In this document: piece by piece, positions 49,883-62,082 of the stretch
Layout of the letters: each line of letters starts with the position of its first letter
Position numbering within the stretch: the stretch's first letter is position 1
Origin: Symbiodinium natans
Lineage: Eukaryota > Sar > Dinophyceae > Suessiales > Symbiodiniaceae
Reading direction: 5' to 3'
Length of the DNA stretch: 64,000 nucleotides
Assembly: GCA_905221605.1 (NCBI GenBank)
Contig: CAJNDS010002793.1
Coordinates: forward strand, 164,001 to 228,000
The notes under the pieces: generated by a model
Told to the model about the DNA's origin: nothing
What the model saw: the letters and a program-made list of their open reading frames with translations, nothing else
Database searches by the model: none
Translations under genes and position numbers: made by a program

Positions 49883-49965
49883 GAAGAAGACGAAGAAGAC
49901 GAAAAAGACAAAGAAGAAGAAGAAGAAGAAGAAGAAGAAGAAGAAGAAGAAGAAGAAGAAGAAGG
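49883..49965. repeat. GAA trinucleotide microsatellite
   Basis: There are about 27 units of GAA/GAC. Confidence 0.9.
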
Positions 49966-50029
49966 AAAAGGAGAAGGATAAGGAGAAACCCCTTCTGGGC
50001 AGCCACCTCGGGGCTATTGTTGCTGTAAG

Positions 50030-50170
50030 GAAGGAAGGCAGGAAGGAAGGCAGGAAGGCAGGAAGGCAGGAAGGCAGGAAGGCAGGAAGGCAGGAAGGCA
50101 GGAAGGCAGGAAGGCAGGAAGGCAGGAAGGCAGGAAGGAAAGAAGGAAGGAAGGAAGGAAGGAAGGAAGA
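50030..50170. repeat. 8-bp GGAAGGCA array
   Basis: There are about fourteen units of GGAAGGCA with plain GGAA at both ends. Confidence 0.9.
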
Positions 50171-50737
50171 GACGCAAAGACCCACCGATCCTCAATTCCC
50201 AAACCCGCCGAGGAGTAAAATAAGAACAGGCGCAAGAAAAGAAGCAGACACCGGCTGCGGAAAGTTTTCTAGTTGCTGTGTTTAGTGAGCTATTGCAGTT
50301 CATGCTTTGCCTCCCAACGCGAAAGTCGCAGCCCAGGGAAAACACAAATGAGTCAAAACCCCATTGTTTCGTTCTCCAGACCCAGACAAATCCTTGGACC
50401 TGGAAATGCACTTTGCAGAAGAAGGAGCATAATGAGTCAATGACCAGGGGAAGCAGCAGAAGAAGAACAAAAGGAGAGAACACATGTGCAAGAGTGAGAC
50501 GGCCTTCGAACACCAAGCTAGCCTGCTTACCTTTCCCTGGTTCCCGCTAGCAAGCAAGTAGCGAGCGTGGCCATGTCTTCTATATTGGACGTGCTAGCGC
50601 AGCCACTGCCGCTTCCTGCGGTTTGCAGATGAATGTGGGCTTGCGGTGATTGATGCGAAGCACGCAACTGAATGTTTTAAAGCTTATAGCAGCTTAGCAC
50701 TACCAGGCACGGCCTGCAACTTCCACATGCCTATAGT

Positions 50738-50944
50738 GTGAAGCATATAAATAGAGCCTGGCGAGAACTTGCGGTCACCGGACATTTCAGGTCGGGTGAC
50801 TGTTTGGCCTTGAAGGTTGCATGGCCACCCGGATGGCATAATGCCTTCCAGCCACGGTTCCGCGATGAAAAACAAAAGTGTATCAAGTGTTCAGATGGCG
50901 ATTTCACTCCTTCTTGGCAGCCGGACGGACCTTTGTGGGCATGA
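50738..50944 (+). CDS. Candidate ORF, 68 codons, unknown
   Basis: ATG at 50738; AWRELAVTGHFRSGDCLALK, then a CxxC (KCIKCSDGDF) near the end. No family was recognised; it overlaps a longer open frame that starts at 50817. Confidence 0.2.
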   Translation: MKHINRAWRELAVTGHFRSGDCLALKVAWPPGWHNAFQPRFRDEKQKCIKCSDGDFTPSWQPDGPLWA

Positions 50945-51399
50945 TCGTCAGTATGCGCTGACCGTGCCGACATTCTGTGGCTTCAGTTGCGGTGGCACAT
51001 GCCCCTCTCTCCCGTGGTGCTCCGGCCAAAGCGGAGCTCCTTCCCCGGTCTGCAAGCAGTGTTTCACAGTGGTACGTCATGGTACCTTGGATGGAGCAGT
51101 TTGCATGGCAATGCCTCGAGATAAGGTCACCATGGCGAAGCGGCACTTGGCAGGAATGGTGCGGTCGAGCCCGAATGTCGTAAAGTTCGACTCCGAGCCT
51201 GAGGAGTTGAAAACTCAGCTGATTGCCCCAAGGATGTGCTCTTCGTGGACACCTGTGCAAAAGAGTTTCTTATCACGCTGTCGTAAGGTCTGGGCGCCCA
51301 AACTCCTCACCATCCACAGTGTCAAGGCCGCCCCGCGCGCAGTCCAGCAACGCAGGGGGGCCCAGACTCTTCCGGGACTTCCGGGTGATGGGGAAGATG

Positions 51400-54300
51400 A
51401 GTTCATGAAGCTCATGACCACATATGACCACCTTCGCCTCCCCCCAGGCCTGGCACGATGTGATGGAAATGTGCCGGAAAGGTTTCACGACGAAAATGAA
51501 CAGTCCCTTGGCATGCCATTCGGATGTTTTCCTCAGAGCGGTGTGGAGGTGCCATTTCTTGAGAGCCATCACCAGCATGCTTTGAAGCAAGCTCAGCAGC
51601 CGAGTCTTGCAGGTGTGGGCAACGAGATCTTGCAAGATGTGCGGTGCTGAGAACTCTGCATGGCACCCCAAAGAAGCGCATGTCGGAAATCTCCGGCTCT
51701 GTTTGCATCCTTTCGCATCCGTTTGCCAGGTGCGCAGCGAAGTCCAGCGTGCCGTCGCGCAGTTGAAGTACGAGATCTCCACCATGTTGGAGGCATCGCA
51801 AGTGAACCACAAGCTAATGAACAATGACAATTCCGACAAGCATTGCACGGCATGTTAGGAATTGGAGCTAACCTAACCGCACTGCAGCTGTGCAGGTCAG
51901 AGAAAAGACATCCAGCAACAAAATGGAGTGGCTGGCTGGCGGTTTAATTGAACTTCATGATGGCCGTAGCAAGCATAGACCGTGAGATATTTGCTAGAGA
52001 TGAGGTCCATGATGGTCAACATAGAGAAGCTGCAGAAGCCGTGGACTCAGCTGGGGACCTTGTTTAGGCTGGGGGTGATGATAACACCCGGCATTGGGGT
52101 TTTCGATTTTTAGGTCTGTTCGTTCGGCAGGGAGCTTGAGGTTTGATTTCGGGGCTTTGCGCTACCACTCGGTGCTGTTGCTGAAGTTATTGTCACTGAG
52201 CCGGGAATTCCGTGGAAGGCAGCAGAACCAGCAGAGTTGTGTGAAGAACGGGTCTCGGGCTTGTTGGGGTTGGCCACAGGCAGGATCGTCCGGCCTTGAC
52301 AAGTTGTGAAACGTGAAACCGACCACCGAGCACCTCAAACTTGAAGGTTAAGGACTGATGCCAGAGAGCCCTGGATAAGTCAAGGATCCATACAAATCCG
52401 TAGCAGAGGCATGAAGCGGGGCTTTGCGTCCGAGACTTTACCCTGAACTGCGGGCTTGGGGCTAAAATGCAGAGTCATCGCCAGGGAAGGAGTCGCTGGG
52501 TTGTAAGGACCAGGAAGGTCTATAGGCACTGCTATGTCAGGAGGTGGGCTGACCCAAGGAGCAGGGACGTTTCTGTGCGGCATGGTAAAGAAGTCTTCAG
52601 GACTACCGAAGAAGGGGTGATGAACATCCACTTCGACCTCAGTCCAGTGCTGCAGGCTAGGGCGGCTAGGGCGGCTAGGGCCCTTGAAAAGCGTTCAGTT
52701 GAAGCTTGGTGTCAGAGCCTTGGCCTCGCCAGTGCCTCGCAGGAGATGCAGAGAGTGAATGACATCCACGTCGAGGCGAACTGATGCATACCGATGCATT
52801 TGCACTGCCTTTCAGAAAGCTCACGCAGCATACACAAAGCTTCCGCAGCAACTTTCCTCTTCATGTGGGGCTTCAGGGCATGGGGAGATTCAACAATCTA
52901 TGTTAGCGGCTCGAGAACATGCCCTGTGCACCAATCCGTACAACAAAGCTTTGGTGCCTAGTTGGCAGAATCAGAATCAGTATTTCTTCAGGACCGGAAG
53001 AGACTGGAAGGGCAGATGGAAAAGCTCGTGCAGCAGATGAAGGAGGCGAGGCCCAAGGTGGTAGCCTTGTCAAGTCCTATGTTTTGCCGCTTTCCTGAGG
53101 TGCAGGTCCGGGCAGACATAGAGGAGGCCGACCATGAGCTTTGCAAACGCTGCCTTGGGAGTTTTCTGAGTTTTCGGACTTCCAGGAGCGGCTCCAAAAG
53201 TTGCACGAGAAGCAAGGGGAAACCGATGCCCTGCATATTTTTGGAGCTGGTCCATGGAGTGTTGTCTCATGTTTGGGCCATGCCTTGTTTGCGCGTCGGA
53301 GGCACTGCTCTACCATCTTCACTCACAGCGACACTCCAAGCTTCATGAAATATACCTCTGTGCCAGCGCAACCCTAAACACACTTGAACCATTCAAGAAG
53401 TGGGCCCTTTTTCAAACAACCGCTTTTCTACGATTAACACCCAAATTCTCAACCATGGTGATGTCGGGGAGGGGGCCCATGCAAACACCACTTCTACAAA
53501 GTCTGCAGATGCTTCTGCACGTGAAAACCAAGGAGAGCTTGATCGCCAGCGCCCTGCCCCAAGGAGCCCGAAAAATCGCACAAATCGTTGCCCGACAAGG
53601 TCCAAAGCAGTTTCACTCAGGTCCAAAGACTGCAGGAGATGCTGGCCCTGTCCGTCGAGCAGACGACAGAGGAGGCGATGAACGAATTTTCTCCTGCTTG
53701 TGGATGACCTTCGAGCAGTTCGGGAGCCGAGGTTCAGAAGTCGGGAGTGCAGGCACACGAGGAGAGACTTCTGTGCAACTCGGAGATTTCGCCAACTTGG
53801 CGATGTGTTGAATCGTTGATCCCTGATGTGTTGCTGAAGTGGTGACGACGTCAGCAGGTTCATAATCCAAACGGCTGGTGCGAAGACAGCCATCTGACAC
53901 GACTACAAACCAAAAGGATCATGCGAAGGGACACCAGCACTCGTATGGCGACAGGTATCCTTGAAAACCCTTAGTTTGCTTATAAAGGATGACCAAGATG
54001 ATGCAAGAATCTCAAATGCCCTTCTCTCTGGGAGATAGGACTTCGGGCAGCTGGTCGCCTTCAACACGGAGTCGTCAAGGCTGACATGCTGACGTGAACG
54101 AACTCCAACCTCAGCGGCGCATGCTCAAAACGCTGTTCGAATGCTGTTTCCCAGGCAGCTGATGCAGCGGCTGGAGGTTCGAATGGGACGGTTTCGTGAG
54201 GTCCGGGACGTCGCGCCCGCGCTTTGATTGAGGAGCCCCTGACCATGGACATGACAGAGATGCATCGCGAGATGAAAAAGTCACAGACAGCCGGTTCCCC

Positions 54301-54800
54301 AAGTAGTTGGCTGCTGTTCGACTTTTCAGATAGGCTTGTTGGCTGAGGGGTTTAGAGGACTGATAATTACGCATCTTCCGGGACTGCAGGCAACGTCTGC
54401 CGACTTTCGGATGGTGCTGAGTGAGATCGGCAAGATCCAGCAAGCGTTGCACCTGGATTTCGCGTGGCGCTCATCAAGTATGGTCGCTACTCATGATATC
54501 TAGGCTCTCTGTAGGGTTGGTGGACAGCCTGCCAGATGCTTGCGAAACGTGTTGTGGCACAACATGGGACAATGTAGATCGCCGGCCGAGATTCAGATGG
54601 CAGAGTTCGTGAAGGAGGAGAAGGCGGAGAAGGCAGAGAAGGTGCATGAAAGTCGTCTTCTTGAGATTCACCATGTGCACCCATGTGCTGTGTACCGCCA
54701 CTCGCTGCCACTCCAGGAGCACAAGCGCCCGAACCTGCCGCCCGCGGAAGTCACCTGCGTGGAGGCACCGCCGCCAGAGCCGAAGCTGGTTGAGGCCTGA
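51400..54800 (+). CDS. Second coiled-coil protein gene, exon series
   Basis: Exon-like helical pieces on the + strand are QVRSEVQRAVAQLKYEISTM (51729), RKRLEGQMEKLVQQMKEARP (53000), VQVRADIEEADHELCKRCLG (53101), EFSEFSDFQERLQKLHEKQG (53163), DKVQSSFTQVQRLQEMLALS (53598), RARALIEEPLTMDMTEMHRE (54214), DFRMVLSEIGKIQQALHLDF (54402) and AEIQMAEFVKEEKAEKAEKV (54588). The last pieces lead to VEAPPPEPKLVEA and a TGA at 54798-54800, which may be the true end. It is a long coiled-coil protein of unknown identity. The joins are inferred from AG and GT/GC borders only. Confidence 0.5.
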
Positions 54801-54879
54801 GAGCGAGTGCTGAAGGGAAGGGACAGGGGGTTGAAGCAGACTTTCTATCTTTCTCCACATCGAGATTAACCTACTCCTA

Positions 54880-55335
54880 ACGTGGAAGGAAGGAGGAAGG
54901 ACCAAGGAAGGAAGAAAGGAAGGAAGGAAGAAGGGAAGGAGGAAGGAGGGAAGGAGGGAAGGAGGGAAGGAGGGAAGGAGGGAAGGAGGGAAGGAGGGAA
55001 GGAGGGAAGGAGGGAAGGAGGGAAGGAGGGAAGGAGGGAAGGAGGGAAGGAGGGAAGGAGGGAAGGAGGGAAGGAGGGAAGAGAGGGAAGGAGGGAAGGA
55101 GGGAAGGAGGGAAGGAGGGAAGGAGGGAAGGAGGGAAGGAGGGAAGGAGGGAAGGAGGGAAGGAGGGAAGGAGGGAAGGAGGGAAGGAGGGAAGGAGGGA
55201 AGGAGGGAAGGAGGGAAGGAGGGAAGGAGGGAAGGAGGGAAGGAGGGAAGGAGGGAAGGAGGGAAGGAGGGAAGGAGGGAAGGAGGGAAGGAGGGAAGGA
55301 GGGAAGGAGGGAAGGAAGGAAGGAAGGCAGGAAAG
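54880..55335. repeat. 8-bp GGAAGGAG array
   Basis: About 46 units of GGAAGGAG, with one break at about 55080 (GAAGAGAGGG) and GGAA-only ends. The long ORFs in all frames here are repeat translations. Confidence 0.95.
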
Positions 55336-55369
55336 GAGGAAGAATGCATGCATCCTTCCACACCCCGTC

Positions 55370-55525
55370 ATATGAACATTGTTTTGCAAATGGGGGTGCC
55401 GCCCCTCGCAATTCCCCCGTCGCTTTTGAGCCAGGCAAGCTGGCTTCTGAGAGCATCATGCCTTCGATATGCTTTCCCTTCTGCATCCCTTCCACGCTAC
55501 GAGCATTGTCTTGTTGTTTTTCCCA
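55370..55525. repeat. Dispersed repeat, copy related to 23930-24150
   Basis: It shares the TTTGCAAATGGGGG core and the GCTTTTGAGCC word with the 24 kb copy. GAGCATTGTCTTG near 55500 repeats the start of the core. Confidence 0.5.
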
Positions 55526-55589
55526 CCCTAGGTGTGGGGTTGTTAGAATTTAAACTCGACTCTTCTCCTCACCCGGTCTACTTCTCCTC

Positions 55590-55870
55590 GCCCCTCGCCC
55601 AACCCCAGGGTGCCCAACCTCAGAGTGTCGCTGGAGTGCCGGAGTGTGCCTGGAGTGCCCAGACTGCCCCCTGCGCCCAAACTTTCCCTGGGGTGCCCAA
55701 CCCCAGACTGCCCTGGTTTGCCCAACCCCAGAGTGCCTGGAGTGCCCAACCCCAGAGTGTTTCTGGATGGAGGGTACATTTACAGAGTGTCCCTGAAATG
55801 CCCAACTCCAGAGTGTCCCTGGAGTGTGCCAGATTAGCACCCAGAAACTTTCTTGAGCGCCCAACCCCAA
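55590..55870. repeat. Minisatellite of about 24-28 bp
   Basis: There are about ten diverged units built from GTGCCCAACCCCAGAGTG and TCCCTGGA. Confidence 0.85.
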
Positions 55871-56059
55871 AGACCTGACCTCTGGAACCCCACCTTTTAA
55901 AACGGGGACCCTCCCCCACGCATTCGGGAGAAATTGTTTCACCCCTCACCCTGGAAAGAGTTCTGAAAGCATTTCTGCACTTCACGTCTCGGTGCTTGTG
56001 CGTGCAGTGGGCCAAGTGGGCCTGGTGGGCCTGCTGTGGCTTCTCGAACGTCTCTCAGT

Positions 56060-57300
56060 CTTGGCCAGGACCCTCCCGGCAAGGTCGACAAGTTCGAGAA
56101 GCCACAAGCGATTCACAGTGGCGCGCAGAGCATGGCAGTGGGCCACGTGAGCGAGAAGGTGCGCTGCTCTCTACGGTCTGCTCTGAGCGAGTGGCATTGG
56201 CACATCATTAGCATTGGTGCCATGGACATCCGCATGCTGCATTCCCAAGCGCTTGCTGAGGCTAGCACAAGAGCTTCCATCAAGCACAGTTCCACCGCAC
56301 CGGTGGATAAGGCTGCAGGGCTGCAGGAGCGCCGAATCATGTCGAACTTACATTGTGAGATCATCCAGCTAATCACCTTCTAACCTAATCATTATGCCCG
56401 CTACCCTGCGGCCACACCAGGATGCAGGGTAGGGCCGCAAGAGTAGCATTGGGATTGGAGGACGACACTGTGCTGAACATGTCCATGTCCAGTGATCTGG
56501 TGTACTCGAAGCGTGGGAGCTACTTGACTGGAAACCATTGAGCTGTTTCTGTAGACAAAGACAACCAGGATCATGTTGACCTGTTGTGCGATGTCTAGGT
56601 ACAGGCGGCGTCAACTCTGAGAATGTGCGATCCTGAGCTTGTTTCCATGGAGTCTCGGGTGATAGAGTGCTAGTTGACGCACCTCACCAAAGTCTCTCAA
56701 CACAGCAAAACAACACCTGCAGCTGCTTCGCAAGGCCTTCTCGGCCAAGAAGCACAAGCGTGTGCGGGAATTCTGGAGTCAAACGGAACCGGCGCCAATG
56801 GAGACGCTGCTCAGCGGATGTTTAAATGCAGCTGGCGCCCATCCTCCCAACGATTGTCTGTGTGCGTGTGTGCCAAAAACAGGTAGTATGTCTCACAAGG
56901 ACGGCTGTCCAGACAGACCCGGTGAAGTTCCAGAACCAGCGAGGTAGAAGGAGTGTTCAGTTGTCTCTGGCCACCAGCTGCTACCAAGCAGTTTTAACAG
57001 ATTTTGATCTTGGTGTCCAGGAGCGGCCACCCCAATGCAGACAAGAGCCCCATGCAGGCGAAGCCGAAGCCGAAGCCCAAACCCCAACGAGTATTTCAAG
57101 ATGCAGAGGCGCGGAGGGGTCTTCGACTGGCGACTCTTGGCACAGCACAGCTTTGCCAACTTTCAGGCGATGAAGCAGAAGGCCCGCCAAGCCAGAGTCA
57201 AGCCGCGCCCCTGCTGCAAGAAGACATGTGTGAGCTCTGTGAGCTCTGCTCCAACTCTCCCCACCAATTATTCTGGCCTTTTTCCCACGGTTTCTTTTGG
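56060..57300 (+). CDS. Candidate exons with a WH motif and a Lys/Pro linker
   Basis: 56095-56320 reads EKPQAIHSGAQSMAVGHVSE, then CSLRSALSEWHWHIIS and LAEASTRASIK. The SEWHWH block resembles the THWHRH and LRWHRF blocks of copies A and B. 56712-56815 reads LRKAFSAKKHKRVREFWSQT. 57040-57225 reads DKSPMQAKPKPKPKPQRVFQ. Joins and product are unknown. Confidence 0.35.
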
Positions 57301-57840
57301 AGAGCACCGCGGGGATACCCTAGCGTGCTGCTCTGGGTGAGTCTCCATTGTTTTGAAGTGGTTTTCGGGAGGGCCTTGGGAAGTCGGTCCGGGCAATGTC
57401 CGGAAGCGTGGCTCGTCAAGCTACTCGGGTTTGCCGGCAGCTGTTTTTGCAAACCTGGAGCCCTCCCTACATGGGACTGCTGGCATTGTGGCCCTGCCTT
57501 TCTTGTTTCCGCCCGCTCCACAATATGGCATTCTGGCTGTTTGTTGCCGGCCACGAGGCAGTACAATGTATTCGACCGCTACCACAAGACGGCTCGCTGG
57601 CTCAGCTACGGGCGAGCTGACTGCTGCCTCACTGCCTCACTGCCTCACGTTGCGCGCTCTCTTCTGATGCTCGAGCCGAGGGCTGCGCGCAGTTCATTGC
57701 CAAGCACTGGCTGTGCCTTGGATGCAGCTGGACATGGCTGAGCCAGCCCAAGATGCGTCAGCAATGCCCGTGGTCGAGTAGCTGCCCAAGCTAAGGTTCG
57801 AATACTCAACTTTAGACACTCAGCAGCATTGTGATGGCTT
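57301..57840. other. Open but unresolved stretch
   Basis: Three + frames are open over parts of this stretch, so the coding frame cannot be chosen. Confidence 0.3.
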
Positions 57841-57847
57841 CTAGGGT

Positions 57848-58159
57848 ATGCGAGTGAAGACGACAGGCGTGGACTTTTGGTGGTATGTGCTGCCCACACA
57901 ATCCAAGTTTGTGGTGTGCGTGAACACCGTTTGGATCGCCATCGACACAGACATGAACCAGTTCTCCATTATCACAAATGCGCCCATTGCGTTCCAGGCA
58001 GAAGACATAAGACCGCGTTTCATGTGTCCATGGCCAGGACTAAGAAGGGCAGACGAATGTGCGCCAGTCCATCTTGCACAGTGCTTTGACCTGTCCAGAT
58101 CGCGGAGAACTTCTTCTGTGGATACTTTTTCTGCAGCGCGGCTGCAAGAGCCTGCCTGA
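57848..58159 (+). CDS. Candidate exon, 103 codons, unknown
   Basis: MRVKTTGVDFWWYVLPTQSK then FVVCVNTVWIAIDTDMNQF reads like a folded domain with beta strands. It begins just after a possible AG acceptor (CTTCTAG). No family was recognised. Confidence 0.3.
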   Translation: MRVKTTGVDFWWYVLPTQSKFVVCVNTVWIAIDTDMNQFSIITNAPIAFQAEDIRPRFMCPWPGLRRADECAPVHLAQCFDLSRSRRTSSVDTFSAARLQEPA

Positions 58160-58579
58160 TCCTCGCGGCTTGCACGTTGTAAGCTGCAAGGTGAGCTGCT
58201 GATTCGGTTCTTTGCGTTCCAGTACAAGAGGCACGGAAATTGGATTGTTAGAGGAAAGTTGGGTATTAGTACAGGAAGCAGGATGGGTCTCAGGGTCATG
58301 CCCACGAGCATAGTACTTATTGGTTGAGTGCACGTCAACAGAATTTCTTTGCTCTCAAGGCATTGCTTGCAAGACTACTGGTTCCTTTTCGATCTCTTCC
58401 TTGCCGGGCACTCGCCACTACATGCCAGCGCCGAGATGGTAATGCTGGCCTCGGTTACTGTACTTCAGTCTGCCCGAGGTAGTCCTCATGGTTGCAGAGA
58501 CCTGGATTGTACCGCTTGTGTTCAATTCGCTTGGGTTGAGGGAGGAGGACGCCGGCAGAAGAGTGTCTTTGGCTTTGGA

Positions 58580-58766
58580 GGGGGGGGAGGGAGGGAGGGA
58601 GGGAGAGAGAGAGAGAGAGACCGAGAGAGAGCGAAAGCGAGAGAGAGAGAGAGGGGGCTCTTAAGTGCGCAGAAGAAAAAGAAGAAGAAGAAGAAGAAGA
58701 AGAAGAAGAAGAAGAAGAAGAAGAAGAAGAAGAAGAAGAAGAAGAAGAAGAAGAAGAAGAAGAAGA
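58580..58766. repeat. GGGA, GAGA and AAG microsatellites
   Basis: GGGA at 58582-58602, GAGA/GCGAAAGC to 58650, then CTCTTAAGTGCGCAGAAGA and about 30 units of AAG. Confidence 0.95.
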
Positions 58767-60300
58767 GAGGGTGTCCGGCTTGGGGAGGGGGTGGTTGAGG
58801 GTTTGAGGTGCTAGGCGAGGCCTCGCACATACTTGCAGTGGCCGTGGCAGCAGCTCTGCCGGAGTTATCGCATGACGTCGGTTGTGAGCGAGGCAAAGGC
58901 TGTGACGGGTTTCACGTGACGGGGGTCTGAACAAGATGACCCAGCTAAGAGGACTCTGGTGGGCACGTGGTTGCACGTGCGGGAAGCGTCAGCCTCCTGA
59001 GAAGAAAGAAAGAACGAAAGACCATACAGAAAGAACGAAATCTTTACAGAAAGAAAGAAAGGAAGGACGACCGACCGACACATAGACGAACAACGACAAA
59101 GCGACATAAGAAGCAATCTCTTAAGGTTTTAAAGAGCGACGGCCGCGACTTGATTGACAAAAGAAGGGCCTCACAGCTTGGTGCCATGGCGTCCACGTTG
59201 GCTTGCAGTTCCTGTCTTGGTGGGTGGCCAGAGGGGGAGGTGATATGTTTCGCGCCCAGGTAAGGCGGCGGTGTACGGGATGAGTGGTCCAGCTGGCTTC
59301 CTGCAAGCTTGAAGGAGTCCTTCAGTCCGTGGGCTCTGCCAATGGCCTTTAGGAACTCCAGGACCGGGTGGCCCCGGCTTGGCGATGCGTTGCCCACGGG
59401 CCGCCCGCCCCGAAAACCTGCTGCTTTGCACAAGTCCACACCTCCGGATCTTGTGCCCTATTCCTGTCCTTGCTGCGACCCGCGCAGGGCAGAGTGTTTG
59501 CGAGAGTTGGCTCCGTGACCGTGGCAAGACCCGTGGCTTGGCATGCGATTCGTGTGTCTCGGAGCCACGCGGTACACATCCCACTTGTCGGCCTGGCAAG
59601 GGCTGCAGCTGGTGCGCCGGCTGCCCCACATGCATTGGCAACGCGGGTTCAGTAGCTTTTTCTTTGGGGAACATCCACTCGCCAGGACGCCCACGGTACG
59701 TCATCAACGCTACGTGGAAGGAAAGAAAGAACGAAGGAAAGAACGAAAGAGCGACAGAAACAAAGAGCGCAAGAAATACTAAATACACACTACAGAACGA
59801 AAGATCGAAAGGCATGGTTCACCGCAGTTGAAGTCTTGAGAAGGGGGACCTCTAGGAAATTTCGGGGTGGGCGGGTTTGCTGTGCATCTGTGAGCTCGAT
59901 CGGGATGGTTGAAACCCGAGCAAGGCATGTCCCAACGACACTCAGCAGAAGCATCGCGCATAGAAGTGTCGCGCGTAGTGAGCCAGCACAGCAGGGTGAC
60001 GAGTTTCGCCCTTGATTCTCAAGCCTGCTGAGAAGAAGAGACGAGGAGGCATGAGAAGCCGAAAGGGGCTACGCCGAAGCCCATGCGTTTATTTTTGTCC
60101 ACGCAGAAACGTCCAAACTAGTCAAACCTGCTAAGCCGGTGTCGGGTGTTCCTTCCTAAAGACCTAATCCACATGAATTTCGCGCCCGTGGGCTTAAATG
60201 TGTCATCGACTTTCCAGGTCTCAGATGCTCTGGTGCTCACACTTTGCCTCACTTTGCCTCGGGAGTTGAGAGATGCCCTGCGCTTCGTCACGAAAATTGA
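58767..60300. other. Stretch with GAAA/GAAC repeats, no recognised gene
   Basis: Degenerate GAAAGAAC and CGAAAG runs lie at 59000-59105 and 59720-59775. No coding signal was accepted. Confidence 0.5.
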
Positions 60301-60644
60301 TGAAGTTTAATGAGGTTTGATGGTCTTTCCTTGCGCCTGGGATGTCAAGGGTTTCCTCATGTTTCTTCTACGATGTTGGCGAGTAGGTTTCTTTGCACGT
60401 AGCCTCTCGTGTGCTGTTTCACCGCTGTGCCACAAGTTGCGAGGAGGTCATCTCGGTATTTGTGCTGCTGAACTCAGTCCCGGCAGGGCGGGAGATGCTA
60501 CAGAAGCTCCAAAGCAGTTGCTGCCAGATGTTCGGGCCCAGCCAACACAGAACAAACAGAACAATGAACCTTCAACCGGTAGCCAAGCTTTAGCAGCTTT
60601 GTGACCTTGATTGCGCTGGAAGGGAGGGTAGGGGCAATTTGCAG

Positions 60645-60778
60645 CTGAAGTCCGCCAAGCAGTCTGTGAGAAGGACCTGGAGGGCACTGTCAATACCGAC
60701 GTGCTGCGAATCTTGCGCTTGGCACGGAGCCCTGGACATGTGGGCATGCTGACGAAATGTTTTGCTTGGTATGAAACG
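60645..60778 (+). CDS. Probable internal exon, unknown gene
   Basis: A polypyrimidine-poor AG (TTTGCAG) precedes an open 134-base stretch (EVRQAVCEKDLEGTVNTDVL, RILRLARSPGHVGMLTKCFA) that ends at a canonical GTATGT donor. No family was recognised. Confidence 0.4.
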
Positions 60779-62080
60779 GTATGTATGCTGAAGAGTAGTG
60801 CTGGTAGGTGAGGCTGGTCAGTGATGTTTACGGTGCACGTGCAGACGGCCGAGTTAACTCAGCTTTGCCTGTCATTTGAAACTTGCAGGTGCGTATTCTG
60901 CGATTGTCACGGATGGCAAAATTACTGCGCGCGGTGCCAGAACTCGCGGTGTGCTAAGCTGGAAGAGCTGAAGTGAACATGTTGTCTTGCGAGAGTCTTG
61001 AGTGTCTGAGTGTCTAGCGGCCCTCCAACTCAGGTCATCATCATCAAGGGTATTGGCTTTGCAGCGGGACGCCCAGTGTATCTGTATCACGAGCACGGTC
61101 GTGCCAAGAGTTCTCAAGAGTTCCATTCACGGAGGCGCGCTCTGTGATCGTTTTCTTCATGTTATGGACCATGCAGCATTGCTGCACACAGTTCGTTCGA
61201 TCTCGGCTCGAATTCTTCACAGTACGGCTGAGTTGTACCCACCTGGCTTTCATCCACTTCAGTTCCCGCTCAGGATCATTTATGTCTTTGCCATCCTCTT
61301 GCGGCAAGTGACGCAGAGCAGGGGGCACAAGTCAGGGGAGCCTTTGCGTTGTTTCAGGGCAGGCAGGGCTTCGTGTCTTGCATGCGAACGCTCTGTCGAG
61401 GCTATGATGTTGGATCCAAATACTTCTCTTCGGTGCCGAATTCCATGATGACCCTGTTGCCAAGCCCTGAGTGCCTGTGCGACACAGCATGACATAAGAC
61501 AGAGGCAGTTCGCGATGCTTGAGTCATTGAAGCCTCGCATGCTGAGTCTCAGCGGCATAGTTCCCAGCCAAGCCTCCATCATCAATGAAGTTGGCCTGGG
61601 CCATAGATTCCATAGCCATAGAGCCATAGCATGCCATGGCCGAGATGACTTGCGGCGCACACATCAGCGCAAGATACGTGTGTGTGTGTGTGTGGAGCTG
61701 AAAGGTGTAGCCTCTTGGGTCTTTTGGCTCATACTGGTGCCGCCTGGCTATAGCTTGTAGTCGGGTTGGGGCTCGCAGAAGGGCTCCCTTGGTCTTTCCT
61801 GGAACAGTGGGAACAGAAGTGCAGGCTTGCTATCCCTGCTGTCCAAGGTGCTTCGTGCTGTTGGCCTCTGCTACTTGGTTTGCAAATGGTCCGCAACGGC
61901 CCTGCCCGATGGCCCTGCCCGATGGAAGCGATGACAAGTGAGCTCAGGTAACCATCATGTACATGCTGGTCGGGGTGCTTGTTGAGGTGATGACGGTCAT
62001 CTCTGCTACTGAGAAAGAGGGCATGACAGTGTCTGCGGACAGCAACTAAGTGTAACTAACCGCCCCAACAAACATGCAAT
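60779..62080. other. No recognised gene
   Basis: A GT run is at 61678-61693, and a tandem 13-bp GCCCTGCCCGATG pair is at 61901-61926. Confidence 0.45.
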
Positions 62081-62082
62081 AG

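Noticed and set aside
49002-50516. 240- and 235-codon - strand ORFs
   Set aside because: Most of their length is GA, GAA and GGAAGGCA repeats.
54474-55495. Long - strand ORFs of up to 295 codons rich in FPPSLLPS
   Set aside because: They are translations of the GGAAGGAG array; both strands and several frames are open for the same reason.
58455-58976. ORFs with long poly-Ser, poly-Phe or poly-Lys
   Set aside because: They translate the AAG microsatellite.
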